The position numbers and the translations under genes are program-made. A stretch of DNA of 64,000 nt from assembly GCF_900090045.1 (NCBI RefSeq), contig NC_041785.1:62001-126000 (forward strand), in the 5' to 3' direction. The notes under the pieces were generated by a model. It was not told the DNA's origin. It saw only the letters and a list, made by a program, of their open reading frames with translations, and searched no databases. Each line of letters starts with the position of its first letter. Position 1 is the first letter of the stretch. This document shows positions 42,331 to 55,913 of the stretch, one piece after another. The DNA comes from Plasmodium malariae. Its lineage: Eukaryota > Apicomplexa > Aconoidasida > Haemosporida > Plasmodiidae.

Positions 42331-45244
42331 TATATATATGTCAATATAATAAAGTAATATAAGTTAATATTTCTTTTTAATTTTCAAAAATGCAATCACA
42401 AAAATTATATAATATAAATGTAAAAACTATTTTTATATTATTTAATTGGATCCATATATTTCCTTATATATTATTTATCCAGACAGATATTTTCTTTTCC
42501 ATTATATGTAAATATTTAATTTTCTGATTATATTCTTTTTACAGAAACAATTATTACACTATTACTTTTTCTTTTTGCGTTTCGTTAGATATAAGTGTAT
42601 TCATTAACAAAAACTTTTGTTTATATATCTCACATTTATTAAAAAAAATAAAGTTCAAATATTTTTTATATATAAAACACATGAAAAAAAATATATCAAA
42701 ATATAACGTTTTTAAGAAAATAGCTACATATTAATACTTAATACAATTATGATTTCATATATACTTCTCTTATTTTAATTATTTTAAATCAAAGAACTTA
42801 AATAATAAGCAAATTGTACCATAATATGAAAAAATATATAATATTCTTCATTGTTATATTTATAGTAAAATTTTTAAATAAACAATAACATGATAGAGAT
42901 TTATGTTTTGACGAATACAGTACATTAAAATAAATGAAATAGTTAAATTGTTTTCGTTGATCATTACTGTTTTACCTGTAATGATTTGCTATTCTTGCGA
43001 TATGATATTATATCTATTAAAATATTCATAACACTATTTTATAAATTGTATAATTTATCAATATTATAGAAAATACTAAGAAAATGATAATATTAAAATA
43101 AGTACAATGATATTTAATAAAAAAACTAAAATAAAAAAAAATATATTATAACAAAATCTATGTATACTCTATAGTGCATAAATATACGTTATGAATATTA
43201 AATGTAAAATAAAATGATATATATATTATTTTTCTTAATTATAACGATCATTAATACTGCATATAGTAATTGTGCGATGATATACTTTTAATATTTTATA
43301 ATTATCGGTTACTTTAAACTTTAAAGGCATAATATTTATACCTAATTAAAAGTCTTCATATATATATATTCTTTTAACACTGAATATAAAATACATAATT
43401 TATATATCCCTCATTATAATATACAAGCAACAATGTGTAACAAAGATAATGCACCATATATTAAGGATCATGATAAACATTATATAGATATAAATAATGT
43501 ATTTTTAGTTGATTAATTTTTTTTTGTATAATTATTAATTTTTTTTTTTTTTAAATAATAATATACAAATTTGACTTTAAATTACAGTAATATGTATATC
43601 TTCCTTTAAATATATTAATGTAATTTTTTTGTACTTCATTTTATTAGTGGAATATTTAGTTTAATATGAGAATCAAACATTGTTAAATATTTCTTATTAT
43701 AAATATATTCAATTCTCATATTATTATTATAAATTATTTTGTTCCATTTATTTGTATACTGATAGATTATTATTCAACTAATTCATCATATATGTATATA
43801 AGTACTATATTTATAAATTAATGTATGTAATTATTTTTATCAGTGGTACATAAATTAGTATTACATTAACATTCGCAATTATATTATGTGTAATGCAACC
43901 ATTATAAAATACGTTTTCTATAATAAAAGTAAAATAGAAATCAAATAAGAATTTACAAACAAAGTTATATTTCTGTCCTTATATTTCCCTTATATATATC
44001 TTATTATTCTTCGCTAAATTTCATTTAACTCAAACTGATGATTTCGTTGTTTTATCTTATTTTATTTTAAGCTTTAGTATATTTTGTAAATATACAGTAT
44101 TTAAAAGGTCAATTTTATTTTTATATTTTTTACTGTTAGTTATATAGAGATAATATGATAAAAGAAAATTTTATATAAAGTATAATCTATTTTTTATATA
44201 CTTTATTTTATTTAAAAACTTTTATGCCCTTAATAATAATTACAAAGAAATATATTATAACTTATAAAAAAATATGTTTACATTTTTTTTTCAAAGTACT
44301 ATGTGTAATGATAAAACTATTGAGCATAACATTAGATAACATTATCAAATTAAATTATTTGTTTTATCCATTTATGAATTTATTCATTTTTTTTGTTCTT
44401 TGTTCATATTTTTCCAACTCTTCAAAAAAATAAAAAATAGATCATGCATATCATACTTAGAGTAATAACATTTTATCTTCCAGTTATTCAAATAGTAGGT
44501 AAAATCTGCTACTTTTAAAATAAATGAATTAATATTTAAAATTTGGTTACATAAATAATTATATATAAATGCTTCATTTTTCTATGCTTAAAACCTATTA
44601 CTTCTATTTCCTATTAACAAATTTTAAATTCAGTGACTTATTAAGATTTTTAAAAATTAAATTATTTTAAATTCAAAATTTACTCAAAATTACATTGCAA
44701 CACTATATAGGAAGAATATATATACGTATATTTTTATAACATATATTTTAATGTATATCATAACGCAAATATATGTTACAGCTATTGTTACACTGCTCTT
44801 ATTTATACTTCAATTTATATGTTATGTTATGTTAATATAAATAACTTACTGAATAATTACTTTCTATTCATGCTTATTTAATTTAAATGTAACATAACAC
44901 ATTTATGAAGATTTTTTTAGTAAAATAATCATTTTTTTATTTTATTCATATATGGTTCACTAAATGTAATTGCCTATATATTATTTATTCATTAACATCA
45001 TGTATCAATTTTTCTTTTTTTCACTGAATTCATTGCCCTTTTATAATTTTAACTTACGGTTTATATTTTTATATGTTATACTAATATATATAATTTATTA
45101 GTTTTATCAATTTATTTAAAAATTCCATATTTCATGTACTATATTAGTTTTACTGATAATTGCACTTTATTTTATAGGAACTACATATTATTAGACACCA
45201 ATGAATTATGTTTCCATATAATATACTAATTAGAAATTTATTAC

Positions 45245-45930
45245 TTAATCGTATCGTACATGAATTTCACTTTTGCACATATTTAAATCTTGATCCATAG
45301 AATTATTAAATATTTTATTATTTGTCTCATGTCTATTTCCCAATCTTCTTTTCATCCTAATATTCATGAACTAAACAACATCCGAAAAGGAGTATACTAC
45401 ATTAAATAAATACATATAAATTTACAAAAGTATAAATTTAGTAATTGTAATTATATGTAAAAAATAATTATATGAATATTCGAGCAGTAACTTACTTCAA
45501 TATGGAATTTATGTTAACCTTATAAAAAAAAAAGAATATAAAAATTATTGTCATTGATATGAGTACATGTAATGCAACTAAAATAGGTAAATTAAATCAC
45601 TTGTGAGATGGTAATGTTTTTAGTCGTTGTGGACATTTGTTATTAGATTCCATATATTTACCGTATTCTACTTTAAACTTTTGTAATTTCTTGCATAAAG
45701 GTTATGTATTGCCAGAAGTACATTTATCTATAAAAACATTATATCATGTAATGCATTTTTCACCGAATTTACAATTATTATCCTTAGATTCTACTACTTT
45801 TTCATTCATGAATTTTTCTAAATTTTCATACATTTCATAAAGAATAATTAATCCATTAAAATTATCATTACTTATATGTTCTGCAAATACCCTCGTGCAT
45901 GCTGAATATGGTCTTATAAACGCCGTAATC
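45245..45930 (-). pseudogene. PIR pseudogene
   Basis: On the minus strand an ectodomain fragment reads CTRVFAEHISNDNFNGL, then LYEMYENLEKFMNEKVV and CKFGEKCIT, followed by two in-frame stops on the way to KCPQRLKTLPS near 45620. A membrane stretch (LISMTIIFIFFFYK) ends at a gt donor near 45520. After an intron-like gap the tail exon opens YTPFRMLF at ~45400, is broken by a stop and a frameshift, and then reads MKRRLGNRHETNN down to a stop at 45245. The order and spacing are those of a PIR gene. At least three disabling changes make it a pseudogene. The first part of the ectodomain is not found. Confidence 0.75.
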
Positions 45931-46599
45931 AGTTTTTAATTCTTTTTAAATTTCTATTTCATTTACTAAAATTTTAATTTCACTAGTAATAATGAAATTT
46001 AATTACTTAGAGTTAATTTAAATTATTGTAACTTAAAATAAAAATTGATTGAATTAATTCGAGAGGTATTATTTTAAATTTAAAACCAATTAACATTAAA
46101 GAAAAATATTTTATTCTTTAAAGAGGTATTATCTATGTATTCGTAATATTTCAAAAGGCCATAAAGGAATAATAAATGAATATTCCAATATAATGTTTAA
46201 TTTATATGAATATGTACTAAAATTAATTTATATTCATGTATAGCACTTCAATAAAATTATATAATATGCGTATTAATAAAAATAATAGGAAAGTATATTT
46301 TGCTCCGAAAAATATTTTAGTTAATATAAATTTATACTATTTTGAAAATATTATATTTAGAATTATAAGGATTTCTTTTAAAATATATAAACTATACTAT
46401 TTTGTTTTAATTTTAAGAGAAAACTAAAGGAATTATTGTGTTAAGTATTTTTTTAAAAACTCAATGTATAAAAATAATTAATGCGTCACATATTAAGATA
46501 TAATGTATCATTTTTTTTTACATAAATAACTACTAACCTGATAAGAATTTATTTTTTTTTTATTTCTTTTTTTATTTAAATCACTTATATTAAGATAGA

Positions 46600-47723
46600 A
46601 TGCCATCCGAAAGTGTTTGGCAAAATTAATATATTTTTTTTTTGTCATAATGGATATATATATATAGAATTTTGGAATTCCTTGTTCTAAAAATTAAATA
46701 AAACATTTTTTAAAGAGATTACTACATTATACATTTAACTCTTATAATTTTACTTTTTTAGAAAAAATACGCGCAATTATTTCTTAAATATAAAAAAGAT
46801 TTTGATAATACTAACCTAATTAATAAACATGGTGACTCTAAAAGTGCTTGTGAAAGAATATATTCAACTAGTACAGATAGTAGAATTGATGCAACTTTTG
46901 TATTTAAATGTTAAAAGTTTTATAAGTTATTGGAAAAAATAAGATTCCATTATAATCCTTATAGTGACATAATGCGTAAATACTTGAAGGGCCTTCTTAA
47001 TAATGATAAAATTAATAATAATAATAGTTTATTTAATGTTTTTATTAAAATTTCATTAGGATGTTATGTTAGAGGTGTGTGGAAATTATATAAAAGAAAT
47101 TAATACTTAATATATAAAAGAAATATCAGGTATATACGGATTATATAAGAATTTTGACTTTTTGATTAGTCAAAATCCTCAATCTAAGGAGAATTCTAAA
47201 ATTGTTGAAAAATATAACTTTTATATTAATCATCAGTGGAAATGTAAATGAAATAATGGTAACGACTCATGTTGTCATTTGAACAATTATAATGATGTAT
47301 ATAATTAAAAAATATAAAAAGTTAATATTTGTTCTAATGTACAAAAATTTTAGAACCTAAAAACAATTATGTATTTCTTTTCAATATAATAACTGTTACA
47401 TTATTAGTAGCATATTTCAAATTATCTATTTTATATAAATTTAATAAAAATTATACGTAGCAGTGTCAACATTGCTCCACAATTCATATAATTCGTTACA
47501 CATAAAAAAAGTATAAAATAATATTTTTAAGTATATTTATATGTTTCTACTTTCATATATTTTTCTCCTATAAAATATGCTTTCCATGATCAATCACAAA
47601 GGAAAAAATACTAAATGAAAATTGCAAAATTTAAGAAGAAACTAGACAATACTTACAAAGACATATAAAAAAAAAAATAGAAAAAATGTACAAAAAATTT
47701 ACAACATAGGCTATCACGGTTAA
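46600..47723 (+). pseudogene. PIR pseudogene, partner of the PIR gene at 12090
   Basis: The ATG at 46600 heads a remnant of exon 1 (MPSESVWQ). The gt donor after it is deleted compared with the copy at 12090. An acceptor near 46760 leads to KKYAQLFLKYKKDFDN, which aligns with the start of the other copy's exon 2. Many stops follow (the first after FVFKC near 46913). Later pieces, such as KNFDFLISQNPQSKEN and KYNFYINHQWKCK, correspond to the C-terminal ectodomain. A membrane-like stretch lies near 47395-47440. A tail fragment ends in NIGYHG with a stop at 47721-47723, matching the DIGYQTQGHT end of the other copy. The whole length is alignable, so this gene was duplicated entire and then decayed. 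Confidence 0.8.
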
Positions 47724-48434
47724 TGAATCTTTATACAAAAACTACAGTTTACATTAATTTCATTAGAAATTCTAATACTCAGTATTATAAAATTTGCGTA
47801 TAAGTAAGAATTTACTAATAAATAGTATAAACTAAAAATAAATAAATAAATAGATAGGCATAAAAAATTGTAAAAATAATGATATAAAAACTCTTTAAAG
47901 AAAAGAGTAACATGAATATAGTACTACTGTAAAAGCTGGTAAAAGAAAAACCAACTTATATATGATATTTTTTTTAGAATAATATATGAGTAATTTTAAA
48001 AAATTAAATATTTATTACAGAATTATAAGGTAAATGTTGATTTTCTTATACAATAATATGCAATAACATTTATTTACTAAATATTAAAAAAGAAGAATTA
48101 AAAAGGAAGAAAGAAATGAAAAGAAGAAGGGAAAGCATTAAAAACAATACCGTTAACATTATTATATATATATAATGTAAAAAAAAATTATTATGAAAAT
48201 ATTATACAAAAAATAAAAATACATATATTTTATTTATAACTTAATTTTTATCTTTTGTTATTCCTTATTCCATTGTAGTTATTATGAATTAAAACATTAA
48301 CACATTCTACATCTATTTTAATCGTGTTGTATTTATCTTGTATCTATTTTATATGACTTTACAATAAGAAGTTTTATACATGGTGATTAAATATATTAAT
48401 TCCATTGTTGTTAGAATTTAAGTTGACAAATACC

Positions 48435-48702
48435 TAAGCATTCACTAATAATTTATTAATATATTTTACTAGTGCATTATTATTAACTTTTTTTGCTTCC
48501 AAAATATCTTTTTATATATATAAAATCCACTAGACGCAAAACAATCGATGCATTATAAATAACATAACATATAAAACTTCTATATAATTATAAAATTTTA
48601 GCTAAATAAAATTATAATAATAACAAAATAGTATTTATATTTTTATATTTAACATTTATTTACCTTACCAATAACGAAAAATACAGCAAATAATTTATAC
48701 AT
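48435..48702 (-). pseudogene. Small coding relic, family unknown (copy B)
   Basis: A possible signal-type first exon at 48702-48664 reads MYKLFAVFFVIGK and is followed by a gt donor. Downstream, ~48533-48435 reads LVDFIYIKRYFGSKK, then after a frame change NNNALVKYINKLLVNA and a stop. The second part matches the relic at 13933-14036 residue for residue at many positions, and the two lie at corresponding places in the duplicated block. The gap between the exons would be an unusually short intron, or the first exon may be unrelated. I do not recognise the family. It is probably a small secreted protein if the first exon belongs to it. Confidence 0.4.
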
Positions 48703-50519
48703 TTTTAATGACAATTAATAAATTAAAAATAAAAAGAATCAGAATAATTAATAGCTAATTCTTCTTTTCTTCAAATTTGTTATATAAATCAACTTTTATA
48801 TTATCTATGAAAGTCATTATATACATATCTCTATATTATTAAAGTTTTGCAAATGGGTACTTCTTGTTTTCACAGTGAAATATTTACATATTCGTGCTAC
48901 ATAACTAATTAGTAATTTGAAAATACGAAATTTTTGGTAAATTTTCTTATAACCCAGTATGTATTTGGATTTTACTACATATAGGAAGTTTATTAACTTA
49001 GATTACAGATTTTTTGGATTATATATATTATCATATTCAAAATAATATAATATATAAATTATTATAATACCACATTAATGTAACATTAGCCTGTCTACAT
49101 TAAAAAAAATAAATGCAAAATTTTTTAAAATTGCAAGCAATAAATATTACTTTTAATGAAGATTACCTTATAATAATCATATATTTAATGCAATCATAAA
49201 TGTTCATGATGTGGATCATGCTTCTAATATACATAAAAATATTATTTATATTGTTATATTTTTTTAATAATTATTTTTAACATTATAGTAATGATTTATT
49301 ATACTATAAGTATATACAAACGGAAACTAGTATATCACGGAATGAAAAATATTGCATATAACAAAAGAAATTAAAACAATTATAAAGTAAAATTTCCTTA
49401 CAAATTTATTCATGCAATACCAACTTAAACATTTTGAACTGGTTTAACCTAAACAAATTATTTACTTAGTTCAGCTAAAAATTCATCATACATTTATAAT
49501 TTATTTTCTATAAAAAATTAATTTCTTTAATAAAAAATTTACTCTAATTTATATATTTAAAATATGAGTTTTAAATATAAAAATCTTTTTTACCTATCAA
49601 AAAAAACATTTTTAAAATTCAAAATGTACTTCAGCTTTATATATATATATATATATATTTCACTTTTTTGAATTGTAGAGTTTATTTTTTTATTTTTAAA
49701 AAAGAATTAATTGTATATTTAAAAATAGATAAAAGCTACGAAAATAAGATAAAATTTTAAAAAGATTAAAATTAAAATATTAATCAGAATTCGTATGCTT
49801 GGAAACCTATCCAAAAATGATATTATATTATTATATATTTATTATTTACATATATAAGATGCAAGAAAAACTAAAATATATTTAAACTCATTTTACAGTT
49901 AGTACGTGTTATAATTTATTTGTAGTGAAAGATATACAATAAATAAAAAATAAGTTTTTTCTTAAGTAAAATAGAATATATATACACACGTAAATGCTAC
50001 GAAATATATCCACATTTTTTTATGAAATACTAAACAACGCACATTTATTGTTAATTTTAATATAATACTTTTTCTCGTAAAATTTAACAAATAATAATTT
50101 AGATTACAACAAGATGTAATGTATATAGTGCAAATTTTTAATACATATATAAATTATTACAGTTTTATATAATTATGTGTATTGTTCTATTATGTATGCA
50201 TTTTAAATCACAAAGTTATATATTCATAGATATATAATTTAATACACAAATACATATACATTTCATATAATACATAATTATGTTACAATTATAATATAAA
50301 ATACAAATTATAAAATTTTAAGACATTCAAATACATAAAAAAGTGAAGAACACATGTTTTTTCTTGTTGCATACAAAAGAGACTAGTTACATATAAAAAA
50401 ATTTATAATATTTTATAAATTTTCTGTATTCTTATTAAGATTATCTGTAAAAATATTACATTTATCACTTCATAATAAATACTTTTTTATAAAAAGACAA
50501 ATATATCTTATTATTTGAC
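48703..50519. other. Intergenic, no gene seen
   Basis: AT-rich spacer between the small relic and the fam-m stop codon, with a TA tract at ~49640-49660. It corresponds to 14.1-15.9 kb in the other copy of the block. Confidence 0.5.
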
Positions 50520-51373
50520 TTAGTCAGAGATCAACTTAATTTTATTATATTTTTCATTATTTCTTAATATTTTATAAATCACTATAATAAGTATAATAGA
50601 TAATATAATCATAAGGAAGCTAAAATATACTATTCCAGAGTAATTTCCCGTATATTCTGTCATTTTAACTATAGCGTTTACGAACGATTCACCAAATACA
50701 CTTTTAATATCATCCCAAGTATAATTCAAAAATGTTAAACCTGGTGACAACGGTATTCCTATCCCCACAAAGAAAAAAAAAAAAAGCAACGCAACTCCAT
50801 ATCCATAATTTCTAAATTTTATTTTTTTTAAAGATATATCACTAAATTTCCTGTTCTTTTCAAGAAATTTATCATAATCTTTTTTTTTTAACCATTTCTT
50901 TTCAAAATGAAAATACTTTCCGTCAAACATTCCATTATTATAATCTGTAACTTCCGTGTAGTATTGCGCCCTATTTAATGGAGTTCTACTTGATTTGCTA
51001 TTTTTTCCTTTTGTTTCTTTTTCATTTTTACGTATATCTTCTTTTAACCTCGCAATATAGGAATAGTTGTTTTGTTTATATTTAGATAGTGATCGATAAT
51101 TTCTTGTATATAATTTTTTATCAAGATTACAGTTCTCGACCATGGATTTACTAAATATGCTCTAAAAGAACAAAGTAAATATTTTTTATTTAATTTAACA
51201 AATCTAATTATAAAAAATTGTATTAACGATTATAATAAAGTAGAAATATAAAAAATGCAAAATACAATTATACAATGTTATTATACCACTTTACTGTTAA
51301 AAAGATATGTCCGCAATATAATAACAAGAGTAGAAATTTTTATAAAATGGTATAATTTATTTTTTCGATTCAT
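50520..51373 (-). CDS. fam-m-type protein
   Basis: Two exons: exon 1 51373-51290 (28 residues, MNRKNKLYHFIKI and a hydrophobic core), gt-ag intron 51289-51162, exon 2 51161-50520, phase 0, 241 residues. The PEXEL-like NYRSLSKY is at ~49-56, with Ser in place of the usual Leu-Ala. The fam-m-type central block AQYYTEVTDYNNGMFDGKYF begins at ~93 and continues into a basic KKWLKKKDYDKFLEKNRK stretch. Membrane segments lie at ~149-165 (VALLFFFFFVGIGIPL) and ~205-224, followed by the tail KILRNNEKYNKIKL. The expected place of action is the host cell or parasite surface, by family knowledge. It pairs on the same strand with the fam-l gene at 54867, as the two families are known to occur in doublets. 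The weaker first-exon consensus (MNRKNK instead of MEQKIK) and the altered export motif are slightly atypical. Confidence 0.92.
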
Positions 51374-54300
51374 TATATAGATATATAATATTATAATATA
51401 GTTTAGCACAGAAAAAATTATAATAATATAATATACTTATATAATAAAGGAAAATATAATTATTTATTTAATTTTTTTCATATTAGTGTATTTTATTTTT
51501 TCGTAAAAACTTAGTGTATATAACTATAATAGTTTATTCGCTTATACAAAATAAAATAACTTTACAAATATATTGCATAATTTTTATTTAAATGTTAATA
51601 AAAAAAAAAAATAATAATAAAATAATCCTCATTAAAATATATATTGTATTAATTCATTAATATTTAAAATACATAACTTACGTAATGTAGTGTATTAATT
51701 AAAAAATAATTTTATTAATCATTTTAAGTATTATCCATAAAATAAATATGTGATTTCTTATTATACTTAATTATTGAGTTTATATATTGTAAAGAATATA
51801 GAGAATATATATATAATAGATATATATACATATTAATATAATAATTACTAATTTCAAGGACACTATCTATTAATTTTTCCAATTTTATAAATATATGTAC
51901 TTCAGAAAAAGGAATTATTTTTAAAAAAAATTATTAATTTTATAATAACATTAGTTATAATAAAAAAATGAAATACATTATTTTATGTTAATTATAATAC
52001 ATTTATTAATTAATCCTTAACCACCCACAATCAGTTATCCTGTATAATTTTTTAGTATGTCGAATTTATAGAGTACTACCTAATTTATGAAGAAATATGT
52101 ATTCTAATATAAATAAGAACTCATTTATTTATTTTTGTACCATAATTTTTGAATGCCACATATTTTATTAAGTTTGATTTACGCTATAATACATAAATCA
52201 AGTATATTTATATTCATATACTAAATTTTTTAATTAATTATATATACTTAAAAGAAATATTAACATATCAAAAAAAAAGAAAAAACATTAAAGGTATAAT
52301 AGTTATAGAAATACAACTCGTAACTAAATTAATTCTAGAATACATCAAATGAATATATTCACAATTAATAATAATATATATGGCGTATAATACATATGTA
52401 ATTTGTAAAAAAGAATAACAATATAATTTACTAAAATTTATGATTTAGTAATTTTTCTGATACCATTTTTAAAGGATGCAAATTGTTTTGTATTTATTCC
52501 TTTAAAAATGCATTATATCAGAAACATATTTTAAAGGTTCAATATAATAAATAGACGTAATTACATAAACGAGTAAAATTTTATTAAAAATATTTTTAAC
52601 GAAAATATATCATACGTAGATATTTATATTTTTTATATGATGTAACAAAAGGAATTATAATTATAAAAATATTATAAGTCCAAAATATAATTAAAAATAT
52701 TTGAAATGTATCATTATTTTATTGTTCTCTTGAAAATTGTTACTTTTTCTGGTAAATAAATAAAAAATTAAAAAAAAGAATAAATATTACAAAAGTTAAC
52801 ATTATTATATTTTTACATTATTTATACATTCATTATACCACTTAGGAAGACTCTTATATAATTACCTTTACTTAGAATCTCTATTTTTCCTTTTAACATT
52901 TATATTTACATTGAATATTTCTATATATAATATTAAACGTTAGTTTTTAAAAAGTATAAAAATCTATATATATATTACAAAATTAATTACGACAAATAAG
53001 AACATATTATATGTAATTTTGCTAAAAAAGTTACTTATTAATTCTATTTTTCTGTTTTACAAACATTCATGATTTCTAGATATTTTTTGAGTTTTTTTTT
53101 TAAACATTCTATATCTTTCCTATTATTTATATTTTTTCTTAAGATATAATATGCAAAATGATTAATTTACTTACAAAAAATTTATATTTTTACTTAATAC
53201 GTTAAACATTTGTAAATCATTCTCTTAAATACGTAAATTCGTATTAACATCATACTACTATTTCATTAATTTGTATATCCAATATTATTATTTTAAATCT
53301 TATTTCTTATATCTATTATATTTATTAATATATTGTATTTTTAACTAACAACGTTTTCAAATCTATAAATAGCTAGAGTAAATCATTTTTTATCGTTAAA
53401 CCTTATTGCCTAGAGTGTAATTAATATATTTTTACATTTACAGCCTCAATTTTTTTACATTTTTTATTTTTTAACAGTTAGAAATTCTTCAGCATTCTTA
53501 ATATTAAAATATTGCACTTAATTAAAACATGTACAAAAATATATAGAAATCTTTTTAATATACGTAAATAAAAACAATATAATTAAAACAAAGAAAGAAA
53601 TATACTTATTAATTAAAATAATATATAATACCTTTTTTTTAATTTCCTGCTTTTTTAAAGAAGCGCTATTTAGGTAAATCAATAAGCAACATTCAAAATA
53701 TACAACATATATTTTTATACATCACTAATATAATAATAACTATTTACATAATATATTGATAAACATAAAAATTGAGGAAATATGTATATAAGGGTACCTG
53801 TACATTATTATATGCATAATCAAAAAATATATATTTATCCATTATCCCTAGTGATAAATTGTCTTTTCCTATAGATAAAGTCATTTGTAATTATACTATC
53901 AAGTAATAGGCAAAAAGGGTTATATACATATAACATGTTGATGTTTAATTACATTTAATTCATTTTTTTTTTATTCTTTTAATAATTCAGAAAATGACAA
54001 AAATATATAGATTACATATTTATGCGTTTTCAATATAAAATATATTTAAATATTTATTCACAAATATTCAAAATAATAAGAAAATAAAACAATTTTAGCA
54101 TTTAAATTAATTATTAGTATTAAGAAATACTAAGTTATTAAACAATTATATATAATCAATATGTAAAAAAGTTATTATTTTACTATATATTTATATTCTT
54201 CCTTTTAAATTATGCATAAAAATTTAAGCGTTTGCTAAAAAGGGTTTTATGAAGAAATTCTTTCCTAATATATTTTTCATAAAAATTCCTTAATATAATA

Positions 54301-54866
54301 AATACGAAATTTTCTTGTATGTAGTACATATATAGGAAAATACATTCATTTAGTATAATTAAATATAAAACAATATATATATTTTTTTAATTCAATCCTA
54401 ATAATTGCTTTTCCATATACATCAACAAATAATATTTTTAGACAATACAAATATAAAATATATATAGAAAGAAATATTATTTATAGTTAGAACATAAATA
54501 TACACAAGTAATCAATAAAATTATATAAATTCTCCTACATTATATTAATTATAACGTACAAGTACATATTTTTCACACAAATATACGGAAATATGCAAAT
54601 ATATATATTAAGCCAAAATATTCAATTTAGATGAAACTATACTTTAAACTACAAATTAAAAAATATTAAAATATTCAAATTCACAAAAAAAAATAAGAAT
54701 AACTTTTTTACTGTAGTTCACAGATAAGACCAGTTACATGTACATATATATGTAAAATTTAAGCAACTATGAAAATATATATTATTAATAGTATTCAAAT
54801 TATTGTACACATTTGCTCCTATTAAAGGTTTCATTACAGACAGAAAAATAATTCCTATTATTCATT
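51374..54866. other. Intergenic between the fam-m and fam-l genes
   Basis: This 3.5 kb AT-rich spacer corresponds to 16.8-20.1 kb in the other copy. The stretch from ~52.06 kb aligns with the first ~0.7 kb of the window. No gene or motif is supported. Confidence 0.5.
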
Positions 54867-55913
54867 TTATTTTTTTCTGAACTTAATTTTTTCATATTTT
54901 TTAACTTTTTTATGATAATAGAAAACTGCTGATATAAGTATGATACCTAATATGAAGATAGGTACAAAATATATAAGAAAACCGAGAAACCCTGTTACAC
55001 AGTAGTTTGCATTAATACCATTTGTTTCTACAACAGAATTTGTGAACCAACTTAAAGGTGATTTCGTCAACCACATGTACAAAGTTGCTATGTCAGGAGA
55101 AATGGGCGCATTAAAGATAATTGAAAGATCGCTTTCAAAAAGTTTAAGATATGAATAACTGCTAAGATTACTAACTTGTACAGGAGGTGAAATAAGAACT
55201 ATTAGTTTAAACAAACCAAATGTAAGCCCATATCCCCAAAAATTATCTAATATAAATGATATTAATAACACCAAAATTAGTAATAAAGGTAGAGCAAATC
55301 GTAGTCCGCACTTTTTACGTATTATTGTTTTATATATCTTATCACTAATTGTCTTGTTTTTTTTTAGAAAGTCTACATAATCAAGTTCTTTAAATATTTT
55401 TTTTTCTAAATGGGAATATTTTTTCATTTCAAATATACAAGATTTATTTTTCATACATTTTTTATTGCCTCTTGCGTTCCTTAGTAAATATCCATTTGAT
55501 GCTTTGTTTTTTATTGTGTTCTCTCTTTCAATATAAGGTATATCTTTTTTATTGTTCACTCCATCTGGTATCTCTTCCTTTAAACATACAATACTTGAAT
55601 CTTTATCTTGATTATATTTTGCCAATAAACGATAATTTCGTATATATAATTTTCTATGATTTTTGTAGTATTCAACAAAAGATTTGTTATGTGTACTCTG
55701 AAAAAACAAAAAAAAATAATTATCATTTACTCATATGAAAAAACTCACACAAAAAAAAAGTACTAACAAAAAAAAAAAAAAACACAAAAAACATAATACA
55801 TATATCTTTAAGTAATAGTACCATACCTTATAAATGTAAAAATGATATATCCAACTTAAGAGGATAAAAGTAGAAACCTTAGAAAATAACAGTGACTTAA
55901 ATTTTTGTTCCAT
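54867..55913 (-). CDS. fam-l-type protein
   Basis: Two exons: exon 1 55913-55827 (29 residues, MEQKFKSLLFSKV plus hydrophobic core), gt-ag intron 55826-55698, exon 2 55697-54867, phase 0, 305 residues. The export-type motif NYRLLAKY is at ~50-57, followed by SSIVCLKEEIP, a strongly conserved family phrase. The blocks KSCIFEMKKYS (~114) and KKIFKELDYVDFL (~128) are shared with the gene at 20100. Membrane segments lie at ~163-179 and ~265-288, with the typical tail YYHKKVKKYEKIKFRKK. The loop between the membrane segments is ~25-30 residues longer than in the copy at 20100, which accounts for the length difference. No defect is seen. Family knowledge predicts an exported two-TM protein acting with a fam-m partner, possibly the gene at 50520. 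Confidence 0.95.

Larger units (their letters stand above)
39405..45244. other. Long gene-free stretch
   Basis: Nearly 6 kb without a supported gene. It includes the TA tract at 41777-41799 and an unusual C8-A12 tract at 42311-42330. The ORF at 44224-44433 is hydrophobic low-complexity sequence. A 27-codon frame beginning at the ATG near 43433 has better codon variety than its surroundings but no partner or motif. Confidence 0.5.

Noticed and set aside
43433..43516. Small frame reading MCNKDNAPYIKDHDK
   Set aside because: Codon variety looks gene-like and a gt follows, but there is no second exon, motif or copy in the duplicated partner region.
45637..45840. 67-codon plus-strand ORF
   Set aside because: Antisense shadow of the PIR pseudogene, whose coding sense is the minus strand.
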